Assembly (NCBI GenBank): GCA_015488935.1
Contig: WFMU01000325.1
Coordinates: 1 to 7,328, forward strand
Reading direction: 5' to 3'
Length of the DNA: 7,328 bases
DNA from: Flavobacteriaceae bacterium
GTDB lineage: Bacteria > Bacteroidota > Bacteroidia > Flavobacteriales > Flavobacteriaceae
The notes under the pieces are model-generated. The model was not told the DNA's origin. It made no database searches and was given only the letters and a program-made list of their open reading frames with translations. Shown here one piece after another: positions 1 through 6,422 of the stretch. A program made the translations under genes and the position numbers. Within the stretch, counting starts at the first letter, position 1. Every line of letters begins with the position of its first letter.

Positions 1-33
1 CTTAACGTACTATTAACTATTAAAACTAAAAAA

Positions 34-504
34 ATGAAATTATTTAAAGGTGTTTTAGCAATTGCTTTGGTAAGTATGCTATTTGTATCATGTAAAGAAG
101 CAAAAAAAGGAGGCGAAGCTGTAAAAGATGGTGTTGAAGCTGCTGCAGAAAAAACTGCAGATGCTGCAAAAGGAGCAGTTGAAGCTACAAAAGACGCAAC
201 AAAAGATGCAGTTGAAGCAACAAAAGATGCAGCAGAAAAAACTGCTGAAGTTGTAAAAGATGCTGCTGGAGACGTAAAAGATGCCGCTGCAAAAACAGCA
301 GATGCTGTAAAAGATGCTGCTGGAAACGTAAAAGATGCAGTTACAGGAAAAAAATGTGGTCCAAATTGTAAAAAAGCATGTTGTGCAAATAAAAAAGGAC
401 ATGTTTGTGATGCTAATTGCAAAAAAAATGGATGTACTGCTAAAAAAGCACACGTTTGTGATGAAAACTGCAAAAAGAATGGATGTACTGCTAAAAAAGC
501 ATAA
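34..504 (+). CDS. Cys-rich lipoprotein with LEA-like helical spacer and CX3CX4C repeats
   Basis: I do not recognise a named family for the whole protein. Residues 1-20 form a lipoprotein signal: Lys near the start, a hydrophobic core, and a lipobox FVSC with the acylated Cys at 20, so the mature protein should be membrane-anchored outside the cytoplasm. Residues about 24-105 are almost only A, K, D, E, T and V in roughly 11-residue periods (AVEATKDATKD, AVEATKDAAEK, VKDAAGDVKDA), as in group-3 LEA-like amphipathic helices. Residues 106-156 are three 17-residue units; each has C-x3-C-x4-C (C108/C112/C117, C125/C129/C134, C142/C146/C151), with an extra C116 in the first and HVC openings in the last two. 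Metal binding is inferred from the Cys pattern only. The start is the ATG after an A-rich stretch, the only one giving the signal peptide. A strong terminator follows, so it is probably the last or only gene of its transcript. Its promoter lies at or beyond the window edge. The CDS is secure; the function is unknown. Confidence 0.88.
   Translation: MKLFKGVLAIALVSMLFVSCKEAKKGGEAVKDGVEAAAEKTADAAKGAVEATKDATKDAVEATKDAAEKTAEVVKDAAGDVKDAAAKTADAVKDAAGNVKDAVTGKKCGPNCKKACCANKKGHVCDANCKKNGCTAKKAHVCDENCKKNGCTAKKA
349..501 (+). repeat. Three tandem 51-bp coding repeats (17-residue Cys units)
   Basis: The units are 349-399, 400-450 and 451-501, all in frame. The last two are nearly identical at DNA level: they differ at a handful of bases and encode HVCDANCKKNGCTAKKA and HVCDENCKKNGCTAKKA. 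The first is diverged (KKCGPNCKKACCANKKG) but keeps the Cys spacing and the KK positions. The high identity of the last pair points to a recent duplication, so unit number may vary between strains. Confidence 0.85.
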
Positions 505-535
505 ACATATAGTTACATCTACTAACTAAAATATG

Positions 536-569
536 AAAAAAGCTGTCTTTACTAAGACGGCTTTTTTTT
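536..569 (+). terminator. Rho-independent terminator after the Cys-rich lipoprotein gene
   Basis: The arm at 541-549 (AGCTGTCTT) pairs with 554-562 (AAGACGGCT) through one G-T wobble, around the four-base loop TACT. An A run at 536-540 precedes it and an eight-T run at 562-569 follows, so the helix can extend into A-U pairs. It lies 31 bases past the lipoprotein stop and only 13 bases before the dinB start. Confidence 0.85.
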
Positions 570-582
570 GTAATTTTAACCT

Positions 583-1674
583 GTGGAGGAAACAAATAAA
601 CAACGAAAAATTATTCATGTAGATATGGATGCTTTTTATGCTTCTGTAGAACAAATGGATAATCCCGACCTAAGAGGAAAACCACTTGCTGTTGGAGGAG
701 AAGGAGTGAGAGGAGTTGTATCTGCCGCTAGTTACGAAGCTCGAAAATATGGAGTTAAATCTGCAATGAGTGGTTTTCTTGCACGTAAAAAATGCAAACA
801 TCTTATTTTTGTAAAACCTCGCTTTGCAAGGTATTCCGAAATTTCTAAACAAATTAGAAATATATTTTTTGACTATACTGATTTGGTTGAACCGCTATCG
901 TTAGATGAAGCATATTTAGACGTAACAAATAATAAAAAACAAAATCCATCTGCAACCTTATTAGCACAAGAAATTAGAAAACGAATTTACGATGAAGTTG
1001 GTTTAACCGCTTCCGCAGGAATTTCTTCCAATAAGTTTATTGCTAAAATCGCTTCCGATATTAACAAACCTAATGGACAAAAAACCATTCCTCCAGAAAA
1101 AATAATTCCTTTTTTAGAAACCTTAGCTATCGAAAAATTTTATGGTATTGGAAAGGTTACAGCAGCAAAAATGTATAATTTAGGTATATTTAATGGTTTT
1201 GATTTAAAAAATAAATCGGAAGAATTTCTTATTAAGCACTTTAATAAATCTGGTGCATATTACTACCAAATCGTTCGTGGTATTTACCATAGCGAAGTAA
1301 AACCAAATAGAATTAGAAAATCAATAGCCGCCGAACATACCTTTAAAACCAACCTTACTTCGGAAGTATTCTTGTTAGAGCAACTAGAAAAAATAGCAGA
1401 TGAGATTGAAAAACGTTTGAAAAAGTCGAAAGTTGCTGGAAAAACAATAACTTTGAAAATTAAGTATAGCGATTTTACGCAGCAAACAAGAAGCAAGACG
1501 CTACCATTATTTATTAAAGAAAAAGCGTTGGTTTTAGATACCGTAAAAAAATTATTATACCAAGAAAAAATAAAAAATTCTGTAAGGTTGTTAGGTATTT
1601 CGGTAACTAATCTTAATATAAATACAAAAAAGAAAGAAAAAATAGTGGATTTACAACTTAAATTTGATTTCTAA
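583..1674 (+). CDS. dinB: DNA polymerase IV (Y-family translesion polymerase)
   Basis: This is an error-prone translesion polymerase that extends past damaged template bases, working with the sliding clamp in the cytoplasm. Of its 363 residues, the palm carries HVDMDAFYASVEQ (12-24) with metal ligands D14 and D16 and likely steric-gate Y19, plus SLDEAYLD (106-113) with D108 and E109. SAGISSNKFIAKIASD (144-159) is the usual family signature, followed by a helix-hairpin-helix region around FYGIGKVTAAKM (186-197). The little finger spans about 245-345, and the tail QLKFDF (358-363) looks like a clamp-binding motif. Length is close to the E. coli enzyme (351). The start must be GTG at 583: an in-frame TAA lies at 577-579, and the first ATG (codon 15) would remove D14. 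No good SD sits at normal distance ahead of the GTG. The terminator at 536-569 sits directly upstream, so dinB needs readthrough or a promoter at the terminator. No SOS-type operator was recognised. Confidence 0.95.
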   Translation: MEETNKQRKIIHVDMDAFYASVEQMDNPDLRGKPLAVGGEGVRGVVSAASYEARKYGVKSAMSGFLARKKCKHLIFVKPRFARYSEISKQIRNIFFDYTDLVEPLSLDEAYLDVTNNKKQNPSATLLAQEIRKRIYDEVGLTASAGISSNKFIAKIASDINKPNGQKTIPPEKIIPFLETLAIEKFYGIGKVTAAKMYNLGIFNGFDLKNKSEEFLIKHFNKSGAYYYQIVRGIYHSEVKPNRIRKSIAAEHTFKTNLTSEVFLLEQLEKIADEIEKRLKKSKVAGKTITLKIKYSDFTQQTRSKTLPLFIKEKALVLDTVKKLLYQEKIKNSVRLLGISVTNLNINTKKKEKIVDLQLKFDF

Positions 1675-1717
1675 ATTCGGAATGATTTTTGAATGTATTA
1701 ACTTAAAAGCATATATC

Positions 1718-2116
1718 ATGAAAAATTTAATTCTATTCTTATTATTATTGGCGCTATTAACAAAATGTAGTAGTACACAACAAACAACTGCAAGTACAAA
1801 TTTACCAAAAGATGCTGTTAGAATTGCAAATGATGCATTGGAATATGAAATAATTATTATTGATGCTGGATACAGTTATTACCTGCATACAATAGCAAAA
1901 CCGATGCATTATTATTCCGAAAATTTTTTAGAAAATAAAAATAGACACTATGTTACTATTTGGAATGATAGAGCCAGAAATCCTGCAAATTACAACAGCA
2001 ATATTTATGAAAATGTAATTGATTATGATTTTAATATTCATTATGGACTAGAAGTGAATTATAAACTCTATAATTATTTTAAATTTGTAGAATCTGAATA
2101 CGGTGAAAAATTTTAA
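1718..2116 (+). CDS. Small Bacteroidota lipoprotein, probably DUF6146 family
   Basis: A 132-residue protein with a lipoprotein signal: MKNLILFLLLLALLTKC, acylated Cys at 17. Lys just before the Cys is unusual for a lipobox. A Ser/Thr/Gln-rich linker (18-29) follows, then a compact domain rich in Tyr, Asn and acidic residues: RIANDALEYEIIIIDAGY (35-52), KPMHYYSENFLENKNRHYV (61-79), WNDRARNP (82-89), IDYDFNIHYGLEVNYKLYNY (101-120). From memory this matches the family annotated DUF6146; its function is not known and none is visible here. The ATG at 1718 is preferred over an in-frame ATG at 1664: the longer form puts 18 residues before the signal peptide and overlaps dinB. It begins 43 bases after dinB and ends 16 bases before bshB1, so the three genes may be co-transcribed. 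The family name is less certain than the lipoprotein call. Confidence 0.85.
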   Translation: MKNLILFLLLLALLTKCSSTQQTTASTNLPKDAVRIANDALEYEIIIIDAGYSYYLHTIAKPMHYYSENFLENKNRHYVTIWNDRARNPANYNSNIYENVIDYDFNIHYGLEVNYKLYNYFKFVESEYGEKF

Positions 2117-2132
2117 GAAAACAAGATATTAA

Positions 2133-2852
2133 ATGATAAAACTAGACATATTAGCTATTGGAGCTCATCCAGATGATGTAGAACTTGGCTGTGGAGCTAC
2201 CGTAGCAAAAGAAATTGCACTTGGTAAAAAAATTGGAATTTTAGATTTAACTCGTGGAGAATTAGGTACAAGAGGATCTGCAGAAATTAGAGATGTAGAA
2301 GCAACAAATGCAGCTAAAATTTTAGGAGTTACTATTCGTGAAAATTTAGCTTTTGCGGATGGTTTTTTTGTAAACAACAAAGCACATCAATTAAAAATAA
2401 TAGAGATAATTAGAAAATACAAACCCGAAATTGTACTGTGTAATGCTATTGAAGACCGTCATATAGACCATGCAAAAGGCAGTAAATTGGTTAGTGATGC
2501 ATGTTTTTTATCTGGCTTACGTAAGATAAAAACCTCTGTAAATGGCAAACAGCAAGAAGCATGGCGACCAAAACATGTATATCATTACATACAATGGAAT
2601 AATATTACACCAGATTTTGTAGTTGATATTTCCGATTATATAAATATTAAAATGGATGCAGTAAAAGCATATAGTTCGCAATTTTACGATCCAAATAGTA
2701 ACGAACCTACATCACCAATTACAAGTAAAAATTTCTTAGATAGTATTAAATATAGAGCGCAAGACCTCGGAAGACTTATTGGAGTTGCTCATGCTGAGGG
2801 ATTTACAACAGAGCGTTTTGTTGCGGTAAAATCTTTAGATAAATTAATTTAA
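2133..2852 (+). CDS. bshB1: N-acetyl-alpha-D-glucosaminyl L-malate deacetylase BshB1
   Basis: This cytoplasmic zinc enzyme removes the acetyl group from GlcNAc-malate, the second step in making the low-molecular-weight thiol bacillithiol; BshA acts before it and BshC after. The protein has 239 residues, normal for the LmbE/PIG-L deacetylase family. The N-terminal AHPDDVELGCG (11-21) supplies zinc ligands H12 and D15 and the likely catalytic base D14. RHIDHAKG (109-116) supplies the third ligand H113. TRGELGTRGSAEIRDVEA (40-57) and AHAEGFTTERF (219-229) are typical of BshB1 rather than of general PIG-L proteins. The ATG lies 16 bases after the lipoprotein stop, with an A-rich leader. Neither bshA nor bshC is in the window, so the pathway genes are scattered, as is usual. 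No clear terminator separates it from the tRNA promoter that begins 8 bases downstream. Confidence 0.95.
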   Translation: MIKLDILAIGAHPDDVELGCGATVAKEIALGKKIGILDLTRGELGTRGSAEIRDVEATNAAKILGVTIRENLAFADGFFVNNKAHQLKIIEIIRKYKPEIVLCNAIEDRHIDHAKGSKLVSDACFLSGLRKIKTSVNGKQQEAWRPKHVYHYIQWNNITPDFVVDISDYINIKMDAVKAYSSQFYDPNSNEPTSPITSKNFLDSIKYRAQDLGRLIGVAHAEGFTTERFVAVKSLDKLI

Positions 2853-2859
2853 TTTTTCC

Positions 2860-2889
2860 TTGCTATAATTAATAAAAAGTTTACATTTG
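2860..2889 (+). promoter_or_regulatory. Bacteroidota-type promoter for the tRNA-His/tRNA-Pro unit
   Basis: TTG at 2860-2862 (-33 element) and TACATTTG at 2882-2889 (-7 element, exact TAnnTTTG) are separated by 19 bases, the usual spacing for the primary sigma factor of this phylum. Transcription should start near 2895, giving a leader of roughly 17 bases before tRNA-His. A second exact TAnnTTTG match (TATTTTTG, 2900-2907) has no good -33 partner and is too close to the tRNA to be the main one. Confidence 0.7.
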
Positions 2890-2912
2890 CATCGCAAAAT
2901 ATTTTTGTAAAT

Positions 2913-2987
2913 GGTGGTTGTAGCTCAGCTGGTTAGAGCATCGGTTTGTGGTACCGAGGGTCGTGGGTTCGAATCCCATCTTCCACC
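2913..2987 (+). tRNA. tRNA-His (anticodon GTG)
   Basis: Bases follow a full cloverleaf: extra G-1 at 2913 opposite C73 (2987), which is the histidine identity signal, then T8-A9 and a GCTC/GAGC D-stem. The anticodon stem TCGGT/ACCGA is perfect around loop TTGTGGT, giving GTG. The T-arm is GTGGG-TTCGAAT-CCCAT with one G-T pair. No CCA is encoded. The oddity is the acceptor stem: GTGGTTG (2914-2920) against CTTCCAC (2980-2986) leaves two adjacent T-T mismatches at 5:68 and 6:67. All other features look functional, so I call it a gene, not a pseudogene. Confidence 0.92.
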
Positions 2988-2995
2988 CATAATAC

Positions 2996-3018
2996 AAGAG
3001 GAGATTTTATCTCCTTTT
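2996..3018 (+). other. Hairpin between the two tRNA genes (processing signal or weak terminator)
   Basis: AGGAGAT (2999-3005) and ATCTCCT (3009-3015) pair around loop TTT. The stem can extend outward by A-U and G-U pairs to 2996/3018. Only four T follow the core stem before a GA, so it would be a weak terminator. Separating the two tRNAs in a shared precursor is an alternative role. Confidence 0.5.
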
Positions 3019-3026
3019 GACATTTT

Positions 3027-3101
3027 CGGGGTGTAGCGTAGCCCGGTTATCGCGCCACGTTTGGGACGTGGAGGCCGCAGGTTCGAATCCTGCCACCCCG
3101 A
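3027..3101 (+). tRNA. tRNA-Pro (anticodon TGG)
   Basis: The acceptor stem CGGGGTG (3027-3033) pairs perfectly with CACCCCG (3094-3100), and A3101 is the discriminator. The D-stem is GCG/CGC. The anticodon stem CCACG/CGTGG is perfect around loop TTTGGGA, giving TGG. The T-arm GCAGG-TTCGAAT-CCTGC is perfect. No full CCA is encoded (CA follows). It lies 39 bases after tRNA-His, has no promoter of its own that I can see, and is probably read from the promoter upstream of tRNA-His. Confidence 0.95.
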
Positions 3102-3102
3102 C

Positions 3103-3142
3103 AAAAGAGGTTTTCTGAAAAGATAGCCTCTTTTATTTTTTT
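3103..3142. terminator. Probable two-way terminator between tRNA-Pro and the FAD/Fe-S dehydrogenase
   Basis: AAAAGAGG (3103-3110) pairs with CCTCTTTT (3127-3134) around a 16-base loop that can fold further (TTTT/AAAA). On the plus strand the arm ends in a T-rich run to 3142, ending the tRNA transcript. Read on the minus strand, the same stem ends in TTTTGT and lies just past the dehydrogenase stop, so it can serve the convergent operon less strongly. Confidence 0.7.
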
Positions 3143-3148
3143 GGTATT

Positions 3149-6064
3149 TTACCAAATTCGAATCGCTTGTAATAAAATACTTACTGGATGCTCAGTTTTT
3201 CTTTTTGTTCCATCTAATATTTGATGTCGGCAGCTAGTTCCTGCTACGGCAATTTTTACTTCTTCTTTGGTATTCCTTACTTTTGGAAATACAGAATTTT
3301 CTCCTATCTGCATACTTAGGTTATAATGTTCTTTTTCGTAACCAAAGGAACCTGCCATACCACAGCATCCTGTATTAAACAAAGTAACGGTATAGTTTTT
3401 TGGTATGTTTAACATATCGAATGTTGCTTGTGGTGTGGATAGTGATTTTTGGTGACAGTGTGTATGGATTTTTACAGTTTTTGTTTCGTTTGTAAACTGT
3501 TTGCTTGTAATATTTCCTTTTTTTATTTCGGCACTTATAAATTCTTCTATGGTAAATGTATGTTTAGCAATTTTTTTTGCATCTTCAATATTGTTTGCTA
3601 AGCGTAAATACTCATCTCTAAATGTTAGAATGGTGGATGGCTCAATACCTATGAGTGGTGTTTTGGCACTTATTTTATCTTTAAAAATAGCAATATTTTC
3701 GTTGGTTCGTTTTTTTGCAACTTCTAAAAAGCCTTTAGATATCTGTGCACGTCCGCTTTCGGTATGGTTTACAATTAGAATGTTATAATTTAATTTTTGC
3801 AATAGGTTATAGGTATCCTTTCCGACTTGTGTATCGTAAATATTGGTAAATTCATCTACAAAGAGGTAAACGGATTTTACTCCTTGCTGCTTGTTTGGTG
3901 TTTGCTTGTTTAGCCAGTTTCTAAAGGTTTGTTTTGCGTATTTTGGTATGCTGCGTTCTGTTGCTATTCCTAATATTTGTTTGGTAATTTTTGTGTTTGC
4001 AATATAATTGGAAAGGGAAGGAGCGATACGTGCTAATTTGGCGTATTTATTTCCGTTTAGTCCAAATAGTTTATCTCTAAAACGTGGTTTATTATCTTTG
4101 TAATATTGGTGTAAAAACTCTGCTTTTAGAGCGGCAATATCTACGTTACTCGGACATTCACTTGCACATGCTTTACAGCTTATACATAAATCAAATACTT
4201 CTTTTAATTCTTTGTTATTGAATGGGTTACTCTTATTGTTTTTAAAGTTTTGCGTTAAGAATTCTCGCAAGGCATTAGCACGTGCTCTTGTAGTATCTTT
4301 TTCGTTTTTTGTAGCTCGGTAACTTGGGCACATTACGCCTCCTGCGCTTACTGGTTTTCTACAATCGCCAGAGCCGTTACATTTTTCTGTTAATCGTAAT
4401 ATACCTTGGTTATCTTTAAAATTTAAAATGGTTGGTATCTCTGGTTCTTTACGATTTACTTCGTAACGTAAGGATGCATCCATTTTAAAGGCATCTATAA
4501 TTTTACCTTTGTTAAATATATTATTTGGGTCGAATGTGGTTTTTATTCGTTTTAGCAGTTCGTAATTTTTTGTACCAATCATTTGGGCTATAAATTCGGC
4601 TCTTACAATACCATCGCCATGCTCACCACTAAACGAGCCTTTGTACTTTTTTACTAATTTGGCTACATTATTGGTTATTTCTTTAAATAGTTGTACGTCT
4701 TTTTGTTTTTTTAGGTTTAGTATTGGTCGTAGGTGTAATTCTCCTGCTCCTGCATGTGCGTAATAGATGGCTTTTTGCTTGTAATCTTCCATCATTTTGG
4801 TAAATTCTGCAATGTAGTTTGGTAAGTCTTCTAAAGCAACTGCGGTATCTTCGATACAGGCAACGGATTTTTTATCGCCTATAATATTTCCTAATAATCC
4901 GAGACCTGCTTTTCGTAAATGGATTACTTTTTGGATGTCGTTTCCGATTATTTTTACATGTGCATATCCGTAATTTTGTTGCTCTAAATCTGCAATTAAT
5001 TTTGTTGCTAGTTGTTGTGTTTCTTCTTTGGTATTTGCGGCTACTTCTAGCATTAATATTGCTTCTGGATTTCCTTGTACAAAAAATCGATTTTTGGCTT
5101 GTTCTCGATTGCTTTTTGTACAATCTAGGATGGTTTTGTCCATTAATTCGCACATGTACAAATTGTGTTTCATGGCAACTTGTACTGCTTTTAAACTTTC
5201 TGATATACTGCTAAAATGCGAGGCTACTAGTAAAGAGTGTTCTGGTGGTAAATCATTTAATGCTAGTTTTATACTTGTTGTTATTGTTAGTGTTCCTTCG
5301 CTTCCACAAAGCAAGGCTGCAAGGTTGGTATTTTCTTCTTTTCCGCCAAATAACCGAAAGTCTAAAAGGTTGTCTATAGCATATCCTGTATTTCTACGAT
5401 GGATTTCTTTTTTGGGAAATTCTTTTTGTATTTCTTGTTGGATTTGAATGTTAGAGAGTTCCTTATAAATCTGTTTATAAATTTGGTTTTCTAGACTGTT
5501 TCCTATGGATTTTTGTGTAAATTCTTGTGCGTTTAAAGAACGAAATTTTACTTCCGAGCCATCGGAAAGAATCGTTTCTAATTCCAACACTTTATCTCTA
5601 GTTACGCCATACTGAATGGAGGTGGTGCCTGAGGAATTATTGCCAACCATGCCGCCAATTGTACAGCGATTGGAAGTGGACGTGTTTGGTCCAAAAAACA
5701 GTTTGTAGGGTTTTAAAAAGAGATTGAGTTCGTCTCTGATAATGCCTGGCTGTACGGTAACGGTTTTTTCGTGCTCGTCAAAGGCTAGTATCTCGGTAAA
5801 GTGTTTGGAGATATCGACCACGATTCCATTGCCAACGCATTGTCCTGCTAACGAGGTTCCTGCGGCTCTTGGTATTAGCGTAATTTTATGTTTTGTTGTA
5901 AATGAAATTAGGGTTTTTAAGTCCGTTTTGTTTTTTGGATAGGCTACGGCTAATGGTATTTTGCGATATACAGATGCGTCTGTGGCATAAATACTTTGGT
6001 GTAATTTGTCGTAATGTAAGGTGCCTTGCAGTTTGTTGTGGAGTTCTTTAAGGTAATTTACCAT
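3149..6064 (-). CDS. FAD- and iron-sulfur-binding 2-hydroxyacid dehydrogenase (YdiJ / GlcD-GlcF fusion type)
   Basis: A 971-residue flavoprotein that should oxidise a D-2-hydroxyacid (2-hydroxyglutarate, lactate and glycolate are family substrates) and pass electrons through Fe-S clusters. FAD domain: PRAAGTSLAGQCVG (65-78), IGGMVGNNSSGTTSIQYG (136-153), CGSEGTLTI (253-261). FAD-oxidase C-terminal domain: HAGAGELHLRP (437-447) and SGEHGDGIVR (479-488), with H437, H444 and E481 as likely metal/substrate ligands. Ferredoxin-like part: C562, C568 and C579, then a full C627-x2-C630-x2-C633-x3-CP637. C-terminal CCG domain: HTHCHQKS (867-874), NTGCCGMAGSFGYEKEHY (897-914), GTSCRH (942-947). The position where a first CCG motif might lie reads HTESGRAQISKG (767-778) with no Cys. 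Length is close to E. coli YdiJ (about 1018). There is no signal peptide, so it is cytoplasmic or peripheral. The ATG at 6064 lies 16 bases after csaA, with no strong SD. The fold is sure; the substrate is not. Confidence 0.93.
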   Translation of the reverse strand: MVNYLKELHNKLQGTLHYDKLHQSIYATDASVYRKIPLAVAYPKNKTDLKTLISFTTKHKITLIPRAAGTSLAGQCVGNGIVVDISKHFTEILAFDEHEKTVTVQPGIIRDELNLFLKPYKLFFGPNTSTSNRCTIGGMVGNNSSGTTSIQYGVTRDKVLELETILSDGSEVKFRSLNAQEFTQKSIGNSLENQIYKQIYKELSNIQIQQEIQKEFPKKEIHRRNTGYAIDNLLDFRLFGGKEENTNLAALLCGSEGTLTITTSIKLALNDLPPEHSLLVASHFSSISESLKAVQVAMKHNLYMCELMDKTILDCTKSNREQAKNRFFVQGNPEAILMLEVAANTKEETQQLATKLIADLEQQNYGYAHVKIIGNDIQKVIHLRKAGLGLLGNIIGDKKSVACIEDTAVALEDLPNYIAEFTKMMEDYKQKAIYYAHAGAGELHLRPILNLKKQKDVQLFKEITNNVAKLVKKYKGSFSGEHGDGIVRAEFIAQMIGTKNYELLKRIKTTFDPNNIFNKGKIIDAFKMDASLRYEVNRKEPEIPTILNFKDNQGILRLTEKCNGSGDCRKPVSAGGVMCPSYRATKNEKDTTRARANALREFLTQNFKNNKSNPFNNKELKEVFDLCISCKACASECPSNVDIAALKAEFLHQYYKDNKPRFRDKLFGLNGNKYAKLARIAPSLSNYIANTKITKQILGIATERSIPKYAKQTFRNWLNKQTPNKQQGVKSVYLFVDEFTNIYDTQVGKDTYNLLQKLNYNILIVNHTESGRAQISKGFLEVAKKRTNENIAIFKDKISAKTPLIGIEPSTILTFRDEYLRLANNIEDAKKIAKHTFTIEEFISAEIKKGNITSKQFTNETKTVKIHTHCHQKSLSTPQATFDMLNIPKNYTVTLFNTGCCGMAGSFGYEKEHYNLSMQIGENSVFPKVRNTKEEVKIAVAGTSCRHQILDGTKRKTEHPVSILLQAIRIW

Positions 6065-6080
6065 GATTTTGGGTATTCAA

Positions 6081-6416
6081 TTAGCTGACTTGTTCGCCAT
6101 TTTTAATGGTTTTTTTTGTTTCTAATAAAACGACTTCTTTTCCGTTTTGTATGCCTAATATGAGGCATTCGCTAAGAAAATTAGCGATTTGCTTGGGTTT
6201 AAAGTTTACGACTGCTGATACTTGTTTTCCTAATAGTGCTTCTTTGCTATATAGCGCTGTTATTTGTGCGGATGTTTTTTTTATGCCTAACGCACCAAAA
6301 TCAATTTGAATTTGATAGGCTGGTTTGTGTGCTTTTGGAAAGTCTTGTACGTCTATAATAGTTCCTATTCGTATGTCCACTTTTGTAAAGTCTTCGTATG
6401 TGATTAGTGCTTTCAT
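6081..6416 (-). CDS. csaA: CsaA-type tRNA-binding domain protein
   Basis: A stand-alone OB-fold tRNA-binding domain, related to the C-terminal domain of bacterial methionyl-tRNA synthetase and to Trbp111/CsaA. Family members bind tRNA as dimers; B. subtilis CsaA was also described as a chaperone-like protein helping secretion. The 111 residues match the usual CsaA length. Typical segments are YEDFTKVDIRIGTI (7-20), DFPKAHKPAYQIQIDFG (25-41), KKTSAQITALY (46-56), VVNFKPKQIANF (69-80) and SECLILG (82-88). There is no signal peptide or membrane segment, so it is cytoplasmic. It starts 6 bases after the Mpo1-like gene and ends 16 bases before the dehydrogenase, so it is probably the middle gene of one transcript. 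There is no obvious functional link to the flanking genes. The family call is firm; a chaperone role here is inference. Confidence 0.92.
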   Translation of the reverse strand: MKALITYEDFTKVDIRIGTIIDVQDFPKAHKPAYQIQIDFGALGIKKTSAQITALYSKEALLGKQVSAVVNFKPKQIANFLSECLILGIQNGKEVVLLETKKTIKNGEQVS

Positions 6417-6422
6417 TTGTTT

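Noticed and set aside
88..453. 121-residue minus-strand ORF rich in Cys, Phe and Ser
   Set aside because: It is the mirror of the Lys/Ala/Asp repeats of the lipoprotein gene. Stop codons are absent only because of the repeat composition.
335..529. 64-residue plus-strand ORF in another frame across the Cys repeats
   Set aside because: Its Lys-rich repeats are a frame shadow of the 51-bp units; it has no start context or recognisable domain.
1664..1717. Longer start for the lipoprotein gene at 1664
   Set aside because: It would overlap dinB and place 18 residues ahead of a clean lipoprotein signal peptide. ATG 1718 fits much better.
34..2852. A single stress-response island made of the Cys-rich lipoprotein, DinB and BshB1
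   Set aside because: Thiol, metal and DNA-damage themes are suggestive, but a strong terminator separates the first gene and no shared operator is visible. The adjacency alone does not support a system.
2925..3155. 76-residue minus-strand ORF containing WQDSNLRPPRPKRGA and RWDSNPRPS
   Set aside because: It is the antisense of the two tRNA genes. The DSNLRPP/DSNPRP strings are the T-arm sequence read backwards, a well-known false protein in annotations.
5028..5447. 139-residue plus-strand ORF opposite the dehydrogenase, with smaller ones nearby
   Set aside because: It lies fully inside a well-supported minus-strand gene with conserved FAD motifs; no family resemblance of its own.
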